This document shows, piece after piece, positions 1-9,339 of a stretch of 30,071 nt of DNA (its first letter is position 1; each line of letters begins with the position of its first letter). Below the pieces are notes generated by a model. That model made no database searches. It had not been told where the DNA came from and worked only from the letters and a program-made list of their open reading frames with translations. A program made the position numbers and the translations under genes. This DNA is from a virus: the IMG/VR virus record IMGVR_UViG_3300042528_000294, positions 1-30,071 of that record. The stretch is one strand, 5' to 3'.

Positions 1-476
1 CCGCCACCACCAATAGCGATCAAAGAATTAAAGGAGCTGTTTCCACCACTGCCACCCTGATTTGGCCCTTGGGCGCCTCCGCCACCAACCACAATGCTGT
101 ATGTGCTAGCACTAAGGTTTGTAAAAGTTCCTGCCAGAAAACCACCGCCTCCTCCACCGCCTCCATTTGATTCATTTGCTCCACCACCACCAGCACCGCC
201 ACCACCAACAATCAAATACTCAACTGTCTTGGTACTTGGCAAAATAAACGAAGAAGTCCCAACAGTCATAAATTGATGCACGGCGTAAAGCTGTCCACCA
301 ATTTGTATGTTGTAGATCTCCTGTCCGCCAGTTGCAATTGAAACAACGGTGGTGTCGGGCCACTTTTGTGTAGTCCTGCCCTTGTAGACCTCTTGGAGGC
401 TCCAAACTCCAGGCTGCTTTTGACTCTTTGTGGGGGAGAAGTCCCCATTAATAAAACCACCGTTGAATCCAGCCAT
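1..476 (-). CDS. Glycine-rich tail tip / fibre protein (3' end outside window)
   Basis: The frame is open from an ATG at 476 to the left edge, giving about 158 residues. Residues 1-75 are an ordinary start containing 'GVWSLQEVYKGRTTQKWP'. From about residue 88 the sequence 'VEYLIVGGGGAGGGG' begins, followed by runs of glycine broken by Asn, Ser and Ala, which is the signature of Gly-rich phage adhesin domains. In known phages such domains fold as packed polyglycine-II helices at the tip of the tail fibre and bind the receptor. The start codon overlaps the stop of the upstream 119-aa gene as TAATG, so the two are probably translationally coupled. Its place at the end of the tail operon fits a receptor-binding or fibre-tip role. 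The C-terminus is not visible, so total length and any further domain are unknown. The Gly-rich type is clear; the receptor role is inferred. Confidence 0.8.
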   Translation of the reverse strand, partial: MAGFNGGFINGDFSPTKSQKQPGVWSLQEVYKGRTTQKWPDTTVVSIATGGQEIYNIQIGGQLYAVHQFMTVGTSSFILPSTKTVEYLIVGGGGAGGGGANESNGGGGGGGGFLAGTFTNLSASTYSIVVGGGGAQGPNQGGSGGNSSFNSLIAIGGG

Positions 477-835
477 TACGCAATCTCCTCGTAGGAAATA
501 GTAAGAGTCAAATTGCTACTAGCGGAAGCAAGGGCGCGAATCAAATCACCCTCAAGCAGATAAACATAGGTCTCTTTTGTTCCAATCATCAAAGTAGACG
601 AACCGGGAACAGTGATATTTCTTGCAATGTAGTAATCAACGCCAGAGCGTTGAATTGCAACAGAAATATCTGCGGGAGTAGCAGTAGTAATATTTGAGCA
701 AAAAATCGAATTCACCTTAAAAACCTTGTTGCTTGCAGCTGCATTTGTTAGTGCAGTGCCAAGGTTTGTAGTAGGTGCGTAATAAACGGTGTTACCAACA
801 ATGGAATTGGCGTACCTGAGGTTAGGATTCGTCAT
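476..835 (-). CDS. Small tail-fibre-associated structural protein, 119 aa
   Basis: Complete 119-aa protein with no signal peptide or membrane segment. It is rich in beta-prone stretches: 'KVFKVNSIFCSNIT', 'YYIARNITVPGSSTLMIG', and an ending 'LTISYEEIA'. Short proteins of this pattern sit beside tail fibre genes in cyanophages as I recall, and are usually labelled hypothetical structural proteins. The ATG overlaps the stop of the 1032-aa fibre gene as ATGA, and its own stop overlaps the start of the Gly-rich gene as TAATG. It is thus the middle of a tightly coupled three-gene fibre cassette. A role as a fibre connector or small tip subunit is plausible, but the sequence does not show it. Confidence 0.75.
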   Translation of the reverse strand: MTNPNLRYANSIVGNTVYYAPTTNLGTALTNAAASNKVFKVNSIFCSNITTATPADISVAIQRSGVDYYIARNITVPGSSTLMIGTKETYVYLLEGDLIRALASASSNLTLTISYEEIA

Positions 836-3800
836 GAGAAAAGCATTCCGAAGATGGGGTTGTCAGGAGCCTGTTGGGATCTCCAATAGTTTAGCCCTTG
901 TACCGTCACAACTTGAGGAGCAGGATCGGCATCAATTGCTGCATTGATTTGAGTGTCGGTTCCAGTGGGAACTGTTGTATTCCGCAACGCCTGAGCACTT
1001 GCGAGACGAACAGGGCCGGTGCGAGTTGTTTGTGCGTTGTTGACCTCGGGCAAACCAGTAATGGTGCCCGTCACATTCAATGAATTAACCGTCAGTGTGT
1101 CGGTAACATTCAGGAACGGGAAGGTCGTATTTTGGAAGTCATCAACAGAGCTGCTTCCAATATTTTCAACGCTTAGCGTTGTGCCTGTCTCAACATCCTC
1201 AAGGCCCCTAGGGGAAACGTTGTAGCCGTCCTCGTTGCTACCTTGTGGAACAACACGACCACCAAGATCATTCGTAAAGTAATACGTGAACTTGTTCTGA
1301 TCGCTCAGATCCTTCTGCGCGGCTGGGAATGACTTGGAGTAGTTCAGGTAGCCTGCCCACTCCCAGGCGTGCCCATAGAGGCGCAGGACCGATGGACGGC
1401 GCATCTCCACCGCCCAGTTCGCTCGACCCGTTGCAGCCCCACCAGACGGCGCCGTGGGGAAGTCCACAGTGCTAGTTGGATCAAGCAGGCGAGCAGTGGA
1501 AAGCCTTGGGGTCAACGCCGTATGAGCCGCTGCGGTAGTAAAACCAAGCTCAACCAAGAAGAAGTGAAGACCCTTGTAGTCCGTTGAAGACCTATAAATG
1601 TCCTGAACGGCTCTATAGGTAAGATCTTCTTGCGTCGAACCAGTTGTAGTCCAGATCGTTGTCCAGTTAATGCCGAGAGTCGTGCTGTAAGGATTCGTGT
1701 CACGATCCCAGTCAATTTTCAGGATCTGGCCCTCTTCATCAATTCTGTCCTCTGCGTTGTAATCAGAACGCATGTGGACATAAATCTCCTTCCATACGTT
1801 GATGTCCGGCGATGCAGAAGAAGTCCTGTTTGATTTAATTGCTTGATAGTGCTTGTTGTTGTGCTTAACAACTGTGCCAACTGGATAGTAAGTACTGTTG
1901 GCGTATGTAACGCTTGGCGCACCACGGCGAATAGTGATCTCTGCAGTGCTCACAACACCATCACCAGCCAGCAAGCCAACGCCTGTCTGACTGACAAGGG
2001 TCACTTCATCAGTCGTGCTAAGAGTCCGCGAAATACCACCACCTGCGCCACGGTTGGGATCGGTCTGAAGTACAAAGTTGCGCTGGGGCAGGCGAGCAAC
2101 TGCCGTATTGTTCAGATAAATAGAAGCGCGACGTTCAGACGGTGTGCGCGTATCAACCACACGACGAACATAAACACGTTTACCAGGTGCAAGGTTGACG
2201 CCATCTGGATCAGTAATTGAATCCTGTCCAGTCAGGGCGGCGGTAATGTTAATGACCGTTGGAGCGGTAGAACTCCAGGCAGAAGTGGCTAGTGGCGCGT
2301 ACCAAGGCTTGCCAGCTGGATTTTCAACCCAAAGATAAGTAGTCGGCGTGAAACTATAACCATCCTTGTAGAGGATGTCAGGCACAGTCGATGACTCGCT
2401 GTTAATTGCAAGTCCAGTGGTCAGTGTGATGGTTGTACTGGTAACAGAGGCAATCGTGCCCAGATAGATGTAGCGAACATTGCCTGTTTTTTCGCTGAGA
2501 TTCAGCGGAACACGCAAAGAGCCAACCGACCAGTTCTTGTCGGAGGGGAAAGCATAACTTTTGTAGCCTTTACTAATTGCAGCGCAACCACCGAAGGAGC
2601 TATTGCTATTAGTGATCGTGATTTCACCGCCGTTATCGGTGAAGTGGTGAACACCGTGCCCAATAGCAAAAACAGAAACCTCCTGGATGAAGCAATCATT
2701 AACAGCAGTGATATGCCGACTCATCCGAGCCGGATTCATACGAATGTCGTTAGGGCTCGTGGAGATGTAAGTAGCGTAGTTGGCATCAACAGTTGTCGTG
2801 CTGATCGCAGACCAAGTATTTGTCACATAACGCTGCCAGCAGCGCATGTCCTTCTGAAGCGAGACGCCAGTAAAGTTGGCGCACACCATCGACTTCAGAC
2901 CAGTGACCTTGGCACCATCCATAAAGGCGCCAGACATTCCATAGTCAGATCGAATAGAGCAGTTGAAAATATAGGGAGAAGCGCTGGCTGTTGTATCCCA
3001 CGCAGGAGTAGGATTCTGAGTTGTATCAATCGGTCCTACGATTTCATACTCAGTAGTTTTCGTTGTTGCGAGAACAGAACTAAGGTCTGCGCCAGTGCCA
3101 ACGGTGTTACGGCACTTGGTGTAGAAGTCGTCAAGTTCGGTCTTGCCGCCAAACTGGAAAAGATCAAGCAGGTGGTGGCTTTGGGCAAGGTTCACCTTGT
3201 CCATCGCGGTGAACCCAAAGAAGTACCCCGTGCCGGTAATCTTGAAGATTGCAGCGCGATTGCTGTAGTTGGAAGTCTCGTCGGCGAGGGAGGGGACGTA
3301 GTTCGGGCGAATCGTGGTCTTCCTCAGGTCAGGACCACACAGAGAACAGCCGCGAGGCAGCAGCAGGCCACCGACGACAGGGTTGAATGCAATCAGCTCA
3401 GCCGTGGTCGGAGTCTTGTCCGTGCCCCAGCTAGCCAGCGCAGTGGAAGCACTGCCAAGATCGTTGTAAACAGTGTGAGTGCCAGGCGAAAGAACAATGC
3501 TTACAGCATCAATATTCGCCCTTACATCGGTGTAGGTGTACCAGCTCTTAGATGTAATAATTGCTGCTTCGATGACAGCCCTGTTGATTGTTTTAAACGG
3601 GCGCTGAGGCGTATAGCCGCAAGTCATCCGTTGCCTCTCAAGTCGCTTCAGCTTTTGGGCAATCTTTTCCTCGTCTGTGCCAGAAGGAAGCTCGTAGCTG
3701 TTATATGCACCACCAACAAACCTATCGCTACCCGTGTAAGGGTTCACATACAAAACAAAGGGTGCGCTCAGCGGATCAAGACCAGCCGCACTGCCCGCAA

Positions 3801-3930
3801 CAACGTTTGCGTCGCCACCAACTTGACGGAATAGATCGGCAAAGGCAGCAAGCTGCTCCCTTAGCTGCGCCTGCGTTACGTTGACGTTATCAAGGGCACC
3901 AGCCTGGCCTGCTTGAATTAACTGGGGCAC
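832..3930 (-). CDS. Large beta-helix tail fibre / tailspike-like structural protein, 1032 aa
   Basis: The GTG start at 3930 gives MPQLIQAGQAG. Residues about 60-75 (VNPYTGSDRF) and 104-127 (CGYTPQRPFKTINRA, then EAAIITS) form a block I recognise from large structural proteins of Synechococcus and Prochlorococcus phages. It is followed by 'VLSPGTHTVYND', 'LLLPRGCSLCGPDLRKTTIRP' and 'SHHLLDLFQFGGKTELDDFY'. The alternating short beta strands resemble right-handed parallel beta-helix (pectate-lyase-like) fibres. The C-terminal third is Thr/Ser/Asn rich with 'TDTLTVNSLNVTGTITGL' and 'TRTGPVRLASAQA', typical of fibre shafts. No catalytic residues are evident, so I call it a fibre and not an enzyme. 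It is followed by the 119-aa and Gly-rich genes with overlaps. A 51-nt gap separates it from the upstream tail gene. Confidence 0.85.
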   Translation of the reverse strand: MPQLIQAGQAGALDNVNVTQAQLREQLAAFADLFRQVGGDANVVAGSAAGLDPLSAPFVLYVNPYTGSDRFVGGAYNSYELPSGTDEEKIAQKLKRLERQRMTCGYTPQRPFKTINRAVIEAAIITSKSWYTYTDVRANIDAVSIVLSPGTHTVYNDLGSASTALASWGTDKTPTTAELIAFNPVVGGLLLPRGCSLCGPDLRKTTIRPNYVPSLADETSNYSNRAAIFKITGTGYFFGFTAMDKVNLAQSHHLLDLFQFGGKTELDDFYTKCRNTVGTGADLSSVLATTKTTEYEIVGPIDTTQNPTPAWDTTASASPYIFNCSIRSDYGMSGAFMDGAKVTGLKSMVCANFTGVSLQKDMRCWQRYVTNTWSAISTTTVDANYATYISTSPNDIRMNPARMSRHITAVNDCFIQEVSVFAIGHGVHHFTDNGGEITITNSNSSFGGCAAISKGYKSYAFPSDKNWSVGSLRVPLNLSEKTGNVRYIYLGTIASVTSTTITLTTGLAINSESSTVPDILYKDGYSFTPTTYLWVENPAGKPWYAPLATSAWSSTAPTVINITAALTGQDSITDPDGVNLAPGKRVYVRRVVDTRTPSERRASIYLNNTAVARLPQRNFVLQTDPNRGAGGGISRTLSTTDEVTLVSQTGVGLLAGDGVVSTAEITIRRGAPSVTYANSTYYPVGTVVKHNNKHYQAIKSNRTSSASPDINVWKEIYVHMRSDYNAEDRIDEEGQILKIDWDRDTNPYSTTLGINWTTIWTTTGSTQEDLTYRAVQDIYRSSTDYKGLHFFLVELGFTTAAAHTALTPRLSTARLLDPTSTVDFPTAPSGGAATGRANWAVEMRRPSVLRLYGHAWEWAGYLNYSKSFPAAQKDLSDQNKFTYYFTNDLGGRVVPQGSNEDGYNVSPRGLEDVETGTTLSVENIGSSSVDDFQNTTFPFLNVTDTLTVNSLNVTGTITGLPEVNNAQTTRTGPVRLASAQALRNTTVPTGTDTQINAAIDADPAPQVVTVQGLNYWRSQQAPDNPIFGMLFS

Positions 3931-3981
3931 GGACGACGACCTTAATCACTTGCCCCATTATACGGAGACAAGCAAGCGCGG

Positions 3982-4893
3982 CTAGTTTGTCCCCATCCGC
4001 AGAGCAATTTCGCCAACGGTCACAAAGTTCAAAGAGCCTGCGATGATCTCGTCTGGCCTTGTGTTAATTGCTATTGAAGTGACCATCAGCTGGGTTTCGT
4101 AATAAAGATCCCCCGGCAAAAGTGTGCCGCCCTCTATGGGGCGATTCTGAATCATCCAGAATTCAGCGTCAGCTTTGCATCCCTTCTCTGTCATGAGCAG
4201 CAGGTTGAGAAGGGCGGTCGGATCTTGCGAGTCAGCCTCTTCGTTCCTATCTACAATAAAATCAAGACTGCCACCACCAGAAACAATACTCTTAACTGCA
4301 TCGCCGAATTTTTCACCAACACCAGTCGTGTCAACTTCGGGCGCGGTCAAATTCAGCGACCACTCCCTGAGAAGCGACTGAATCTTCCAGTCGGACTCGC
4401 TGACGCTTAGTGCTATTTCTAGGTCGCTTGAGTTGACCTTGAAAATAGAGACACGATTGTTTGTCGCCCCACGCAGGGCATCAGCTCGCGTCGTATAGAA
4501 AGTAAGGCGACCGAGCTGATCTACATAGACGTAGAAAGTTGCTGCAGTTGTCTGCCCAACGTCAGCGGCTCTCACGTAAAACTGAGAAGCATCCGAGACT
4601 TTATAAAAGGCGGAAGATTCACTTGTGATGTGACTTCTGTTTGAACCAAGAAGCCACTGACCGCCAAAATAAGTCCCGTGCCCATCCGGGCAATCAGGCC
4701 CAGCGAGCGCCGAATTGATGTTAAAAGGAAGTCCGACAGCGCTGGTAAGCGTAACTCGATCTCCACTCCAGAATGAACTGGAGCCCAAATAGATCGAATT
4801 GCTGGTTGTGTTAATGCTGGAGGCATCCAGCTCAACCGGATCGGGAGCTTCTCTCTTTAACTTAAGCTGGCCTCCTATGCCTAGGATTGCCAT
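3982..4893 (-). CDS. Tail-tube-fold paralogue with inserted domain, 303 aa (distal tail)
   Basis: Start ATG at 4893 overlaps the previous stop as TAATG. The C-terminal half, beginning at 'LLREWSLNLTAPEVDTTGVG' and running through 'GGGSLDFIVDRNE', matches in pattern the tail-tube proteins at 19966-20763 ('VRDWSLEISRTEIDVTTIG', 'ATGSATVYMTDED') and 4893-5285. The N-terminal half also looks related to the insert of the major tail protein: 'SINTTSNSIYLGSSSFWSGD' compared with 'AINTTTDVISISPSLNFLAG'. This suggests a duplicated tail-tube protein placed among tail-tip genes. Likely roles are a distal tube ring, a tail hub component or a fibre adaptor. Family membership is inferred from pattern by eye; the exact role is unknown. 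Confidence 0.75.
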   Translation of the reverse strand: MAILGIGGQLKLKREAPDPVELDASSINTTSNSIYLGSSSFWSGDRVTLTSAVGLPFNINSALAGPDCPDGHGTYFGGQWLLGSNRSHITSESSAFYKVSDASQFYVRAADVGQTTAATFYVYVDQLGRLTFYTTRADALRGATNNRVSIFKVNSSDLEIALSVSESDWKIQSLLREWSLNLTAPEVDTTGVGEKFGDAVKSIVSGGGSLDFIVDRNEEADSQDPTALLNLLLMTEKGCKADAEFWMIQNRPIEGGTLLPGDLYYETQLMVTSIAINTRPDEIIAGSLNFVTVGEIALRMGTN

Positions 4894-5285
4894 TAGAAGG
4901 TACCGCTAAGAGATCCGGTGATTTGGAAGTTGATGCTGCAGGCGGTAACTTCGCCAACAGAAACAGGTGTGCTGACCTGAGTAACAATCGCAGTGCAGGT
5001 CAAAGAAGCACCACCAGAAGCGGTATTCAGAACCATCTGGATGCTGCTTGTGCCGCTGCTCAGAATGCTGTTCAGGAAGCTCTTTGTCGTAACGTCGTCG
5101 GGATCGTAAAGAACAGTCGCCGAACCAGTTGCACCACGCAGACCTTCAACATAGGTGCGATCAGTGCCGCCCAGAACAGTGGTTTCTAGGGCGTCACGGG
5201 AGATGTCAACTGAAAAGTTTCGGCACTTTCCAACAGCGCTACCCCCAAAGCGGATCTCACCGCTATTGCCGGTCAGGACGGCCAT
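4893..5285 (-). CDS. Short tail-tube-fold protein, 130 aa
   Basis: MAVLTGNSGEIRFGG is followed at about residue 20 by 'CRNFSVDISRDALETTVLGG' and then 'GATGSATVLYDPDD'. This is the same order seen in the major tail protein (a W/F-S-hydrophobic strand, D-x-T/TT, then a GSATV strand). At 130 aa it is close to a minimal tail-tube fold without any insert. The ending 'VTACSINFQITGSLSGTF' fits the final strand. Its stop overlaps the start of the 303-aa paralogue (TAATG), so the two are co-translated. A 20-nt gap separates it from the 135-aa gene upstream. Because the operon already encodes a tube protein next to the tail terminator, this copy probably builds a specialised ring near the tail tip. Confidence 0.75.
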   Translation of the reverse strand: MAVLTGNSGEIRFGGSAVGKCRNFSVDISRDALETTVLGGTDRTYVEGLRGATGSATVLYDPDDVTTKSFLNSILSSGTSSIQMVLNTASGGASLTCTAIVTQVSTPVSVGEVTACSINFQITGSLSGTF

Positions 5286-5305
5286 GAGCTGTTAAGCCAA
5301 CGCTA

Positions 5306-5713
5306 CTACTGCAGTCTAATCTCGGCGAGAAGAATCACGCGAACACTAGAGCGCCCATTAACTACACTTTCAATGCTCGGTGGTTGACTATCATCAAAGT
5401 ACCACTTAAGCCCCGCCGACATTGAACTTGCATCAAGCCATCCTTTTAGATTGGTAGATGCGCCAGCAAAAATGCTGCTTGGCAATGTCAGGTCAACGAG
5501 AGAGCCTTGCGCACTGTTGTACGCTTGCATGATCAACGCAGCGTTGTCATCTGAGATATTGTCAAATGACAATGTGAGTTGGCCTTTTTTGGGCAGGCTT
5601 CCCCAAAGCCTAAAAGAGCTAACACCAGATTGACTGTCAATTTTTGTGCTAGCCCACTGCGGAGCAGAAAAACTTCTGCTCGTAGGCGTTAGCGATGGGA
5701 AAGTAACTGCCAT
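5306..5713 (-). CDS. Minor tail protein, 135 aa
   Basis: MAVTFPSLTPTSRSFSAPQWASTK, then 'SGVSSFRLWGSLPKKGQLTLSFDNISDDNAALIMQAY', then 'LTLPSSIFAG', ending 'RVILLAEIRLQ'. I associate this pattern (FPSLxPTxRSF, RLWGS, LSFxNIxDxxAALI) with small tail proteins that sit after the gpJ-like gene in environmental siphophages. The final strand resembles the end of tail-tip proteins such as lambda gpM, but I cannot claim homology. The ATG overlaps the stop of the large tip protein as TAATG, so it is coupled to it. No membrane segment or catalytic motif is visible. It is probably a structural tail-tip component. Confidence 0.75.
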   Translation of the reverse strand: MAVTFPSLTPTSRSFSAPQWASTKIDSQSGVSSFRLWGSLPKKGQLTLSFDNISDDNAALIMQAYNSAQGSLVDLTLPSSIFAGASTNLKGWLDASSMSAGLKWYFDDSQPPSIESVVNGRSSVRVILLAEIRLQ

Positions 5714-8700
5714 TAGCCCTGTATGCTCCAGTTTGCAGAATCAGTGAAGCCCTCTGCCATTTTAAGAATGCCAGAAGAGTTGACAGGCATGTGAACAGCT
5801 TCAATGCTAAACCCGCCCTCTTGAACTGGGCTAATGCGCTCAATTTGATAAGTACGTGATCGTGTCTCGGAATTTACTAGCGTAAAGATAATTCCACTTG
5901 GGCTAGCAGTCTTGCCATTATTTGAAACAGTTAGCGTAGTTTGAGCTGGAACATTCTGACTCGTCGGATCCCAAGCAAGAACTGTGTAGCTTCCGTTTGC
6001 AAATGGTTGCGTACTAACGAGAGAACCATCTTGCAAAACCACACCATTGCGCAGCTCGTCATAGTAATTCAGGTCAAGCGCAACTCTGATGTAATCGCCG
6101 GGCTGAATTGCAGCAACGATGCCTTCGTGCGTAGTTTCAAACTTGACTGCGTGCTCAGGAATTCTCCTCATCCTGATAATAAACTTTGCTGCATCAATTG
6201 CGTGCTGCCTATTTGTTACATAATCAGACAGATCAACAGATTCAATCGGGGCGGCATCGGATCCGTATGGAGACACTTCCCTGACCAGCACTTCTTTTTC
6301 AACCGCAAACATGCCAGGGTTGGCCAAGTTGCTGGAAAGTCTCTCCTCTCGATACCTGACGCTTACCTGAACCGGCCTGCGATCTTCTGGCTCCATGAAT
6401 TCCATGGCGAACGTGCCTTCCTTGATATTTCCCGCCGTAAAGATTCCCTTGATTGAAACGGCGGTAGGTGAGGCAACGGTTCCCGGCCATGCAGGGCGCA
6501 GCCAGAACTTCCCGCCCGCCTCGCCAAACATCAAAAGATGCGCAGCGGCTACATCTGCGGCCCATTGACGCAAGTTGGTATTTGCAGTAATTGCGCCATC
6601 GAAAAAGTATTTATGAGTCTGACACCAGCTTGTAGCAGCAGTAAAACTGGTTAAGTCAATTTGCTGATCACTAATCATATCTCCTTTGCCGTATCGAGTA
6701 TTTGTAAGCAAGTCTCTAAGAACCTCGGGGAATAAATGAGTGTTCCCAAGTCCAGATGTCACATACGCGGAAAGCTGGCCAAATTGTTGCCACTCCGCAC
6801 TCGACCTCATGTTCAGGCCAATAATTCCAATGTTGCTATAAAGCGGAATTTCTGCATTGTCAATGTACTCATTGATAGCCACAATCTCATGCTCTGGTCC
6901 GCTATCTGCACTTGACTTCACTTCTTCGTAGACAAAAGCTTCTGCAAGCTTGCCCCAGTGATCAAGATAGGAATCCACATCGGTGTATCCAATTCCTATT
7001 TCTCCTAGTGCGCCCCTTTGAGCGGAGACAATTTTAAATTTAATTGGACCCAATGAAGATCTATTTGCGGCGGAAATAAATGGACCGCCTTCGCTAAAGC
7101 CGTAAAAACTGACGCCGATTCCATTTGTAGTGAAGCTACGGAGGGTCTTAATGGTTCCGTCAATCAACTCAAGATCGCCACTCGCGACACCGGATCTGAT
7201 TTCCCATCCACTGAGGGGCTCAATCCGAAATTCCCATCTTTTTGTTGATGGCATTACAAGTTTGATGTTGTTAAATATGCTTTGTTGTGTTATTCCACGA
7301 ATGCCAAAACATTGCGGAAGCTCTATGTAAGTACCTGACGTGCCAGCTTCTCTATATCCAATTCTAAAAAAGCTGTATCGCTCCTCGGAGCTACTCATTT
7401 GGCCGCTATTAAAAATATCAACTACAAGACTGTCGCCGGGATTTAATTTATTGCCTTGTTTGTAGTAGCAAGCCTTTCCGTCAATTTCCGTATAAGTAAG
7501 ACTATCCTTAAAGTTGCAGAGTCCGCTAATTCTAATTCCAAGAGCGCTCTTGATGCAGAAAGATACGATTCTGCACTCTCTAAGAGTAGAAAAATTTGCT
7601 ACAGCAACTCTAAAAACATGAGATTGATTAGTTGCGCTATAAAGGGGAGGGTTGCTTTTTGCATTTTTTTCAATATCAACAATAGAAATCGTATTGGCAG
7701 ATCCTGCCTTGATTATATTGAAATTGGCAGTAATTGAATTTCCGCCTCCGACTGGCTCAAATGCGGCATTTGAATTGAAAAATTCATCGCTTGGCGAACG
7801 ACTTGTGCATATACCAAGAGCAGAGCCAAGTTTGTATAGTTGCCCAACCTGAAGAGCGTCATCATAGGAATTTTGACGACCTGCAACGGCAGATGCAACG
7901 TCGCCACACTTTTCTCTGTGATCTGAATTGCTGGAAAAGGTACCAGTTTTTACTACACTAATCGGACTAATAGTGTAAGTTCTTACGGTTATTTCATCAA
8001 CAAGTGTTTCACTAATTATGACAGTAACAGAGTGTTCAAAGTTAATTTGCTTGCCATTGTTGGATTCACACCAAACATAATAGTTTATAACATAAGTTCC
8101 AACCGAAGTTCCGCCAAGCGCTGATTCAGCGGCAGACTGATTAAATGTCCAAGTCGCAGACACGTTGCTACCGGAAATCGTTGGAACACTGCCAGTTAGC
8201 CAACCAGTTACGGTTTCGTCAGAAATACCAGCAAACGGATTTTCGGTTACCTGATCCTTGGACTGCCAGGTGTAACCAGAAGCAGACGCTTCAAATTCCG
8301 TTAGTGCATCTGTTGTGTTTGATAAATAATAGGACCATTCACTACCAGTTGCATCAATAATTGCACTCCTTCCAGAAAAGCTAGCCTTGTATTTTTCTCT
8401 TTGCGCCAACGACACAAAATCCAGCTCACACACGACCCTTGCTTTTGCTTGTCCGCCACCGCTTTTCTTACCGCCGCCACCCTCAATGTCAACAGTTAGC
8501 TGAGCGTTGACACCGGGGCGCAGGCTAGGGTTAACTCTGTAGCCAATGCCGTTTCCGATTAGTGAATAAACCCCAAATTGTGTTTGCGTGTTAGGGCGAT
8601 GCGCATGGCAAAAATTAGAAGCAAGCGCTCCAGTGGAATTGGTAACAGCAAAAACATCATCACTGGAAGCGGCGCCAGGGTCAACAGCCGAGCCAGCTAC

Positions 8701-9339
8701 TTTGTTGGCTGAGAGAATTCGTCCACCATCCGCTCTGTAATAGACAGTAAATCTGGCTGCATCATTCCCGCCTATCAAATAAGAGCCAAATGGATTGTTG
8801 CCAATAGCGAGATTGTTGATGTCAATAGAAAAGTTGCTGGCGCCTTCGCCAATCATGAACATTGCGCGAAGCAGTTGTCCTTTATCAATCGTTAAAATTT
8901 CGCTCCAAATCAAAGCGCAGTTAATCCTGATCCCGCCGTAGTACTCACCACCGATCAATTCTCTTTTGGCGTAAACAAGTGGAATGGGTGCGCCAATAGA
9001 AGCAATGTCCTGAACAGAGTCAAATCCCTGCCTAGGCGCATACCTTCTAATGTTTGATACAGTCTCGCCCTGTGTCTGAACTTGCTGCAGCCTCGGCTGC
9101 TGTTGTTGAGAAAGACGCGGCTTTAGAAAAGAAGCTGCAATTGAAAATCCCGTCGAAAGCAGCGTTGAAATAACGACTGCATAAATCCACCAGTCCGGTC
9201 CAATGGCAACAACACTCGGCTGTGGCCCCTCCGCTGCACGTCTCCTGACCTCTGCGATGTAGTACCGATACTGCTCATCAGTCAAGCCAAGCAAGTCGGC
9301 AATGTAACGGTCAGCTGGCAGCAGAGGGAAATTACTCAT
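5713..9339 (-). CDS. Tail tip attachment protein, gpJ-like with fused gpI-like N-terminus, 1208 aa
   Basis: Residues about 1-45 are a charged helical start. Residues about 50-72 are a hydrophobic segment (WWIYAVVISTLLSTGFSIAA) that could cross a membrane. At about 116-130, 'GAPIPLVYAKRELIGG' matches the conserved pattern of phage gpI-like tail assembly proteins. The middle carries beta-sandwich (Ig/FnIII-like) stretches such as 'SVGTYVINYYVWCESNNGK'. The C-terminal third, with 'DRRPVQVSVRYREERL' and 'QHAIDAAKFIIRMRRIPEHAV' followed by 'GDYIRV', looks like the hub part of gpJ/Tal proteins. It would form the central tail tip that contacts the host surface and opens the tube. Start ATG at 9339 overlaps the NlpC-like stop by 8 nt. 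Upstream order (tape measure, gpL, NlpC) matches lambda H-L-K-I-J. The role is well supported by position; fine domain limits are approximate. Confidence 0.85.
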   Translation of the reverse strand: MSNFPLLPADRYIADLLGLTDEQYRYYIAEVRRRAAEGPQPSVVAIGPDWWIYAVVISTLLSTGFSIAASFLKPRLSQQQQPRLQQVQTQGETVSNIRRYAPRQGFDSVQDIASIGAPIPLVYAKRELIGGEYYGGIRINCALIWSEILTIDKGQLLRAMFMIGEGASNFSIDINNLAIGNNPFGSYLIGGNDAARFTVYYRADGGRILSANKVAGSAVDPGAASSDDVFAVTNSTGALASNFCHAHRPNTQTQFGVYSLIGNGIGYRVNPSLRPGVNAQLTVDIEGGGGKKSGGGQAKARVVCELDFVSLAQREKYKASFSGRSAIIDATGSEWSYYLSNTTDALTEFEASASGYTWQSKDQVTENPFAGISDETVTGWLTGSVPTISGSNVSATWTFNQSAAESALGGTSVGTYVINYYVWCESNNGKQINFEHSVTVIISETLVDEITVRTYTISPISVVKTGTFSSNSDHREKCGDVASAVAGRQNSYDDALQVGQLYKLGSALGICTSRSPSDEFFNSNAAFEPVGGGNSITANFNIIKAGSANTISIVDIEKNAKSNPPLYSATNQSHVFRVAVANFSTLRECRIVSFCIKSALGIRISGLCNFKDSLTYTEIDGKACYYKQGNKLNPGDSLVVDIFNSGQMSSSEERYSFFRIGYREAGTSGTYIELPQCFGIRGITQQSIFNNIKLVMPSTKRWEFRIEPLSGWEIRSGVASGDLELIDGTIKTLRSFTTNGIGVSFYGFSEGGPFISAANRSSLGPIKFKIVSAQRGALGEIGIGYTDVDSYLDHWGKLAEAFVYEEVKSSADSGPEHEIVAINEYIDNAEIPLYSNIGIIGLNMRSSAEWQQFGQLSAYVTSGLGNTHLFPEVLRDLLTNTRYGKGDMISDQQIDLTSFTAATSWCQTHKYFFDGAITANTNLRQWAADVAAAHLLMFGEAGGKFWLRPAWPGTVASPTAVSIKGIFTAGNIKEGTFAMEFMEPEDRRPVQVSVRYREERLSSNLANPGMFAVEKEVLVREVSPYGSDAAPIESVDLSDYVTNRQHAIDAAKFIIRMRRIPEHAVKFETTHEGIVAAIQPGDYIRVALDLNYYDELRNGVVLQDGSLVSTQPFANGSYTVLAWDPTSQNVPAQTTLTVSNNGKTASPSGIIFTLVNSETRSRTYQIERISPVQEGGFSIEAVHMPVNSSGILKMAEGFTDSANWSIQG

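Noticed and set aside
266-460. Minus-strand 64-codon frame at the left end.
   Set aside because: Out of frame with the Gly-rich tail protein, which starts at 476 and is open to the window edge with a recognisable Gly-rich domain.
2644-3834. Long open frame (396 codons) on the plus strand.
   Set aside because: It lies wholly antisense to the beta-helix fibre gene, whose frame carries recognisable family motifs. The antisense product is Arg/Ser/Val rich with no motif; a shadow of codon bias.
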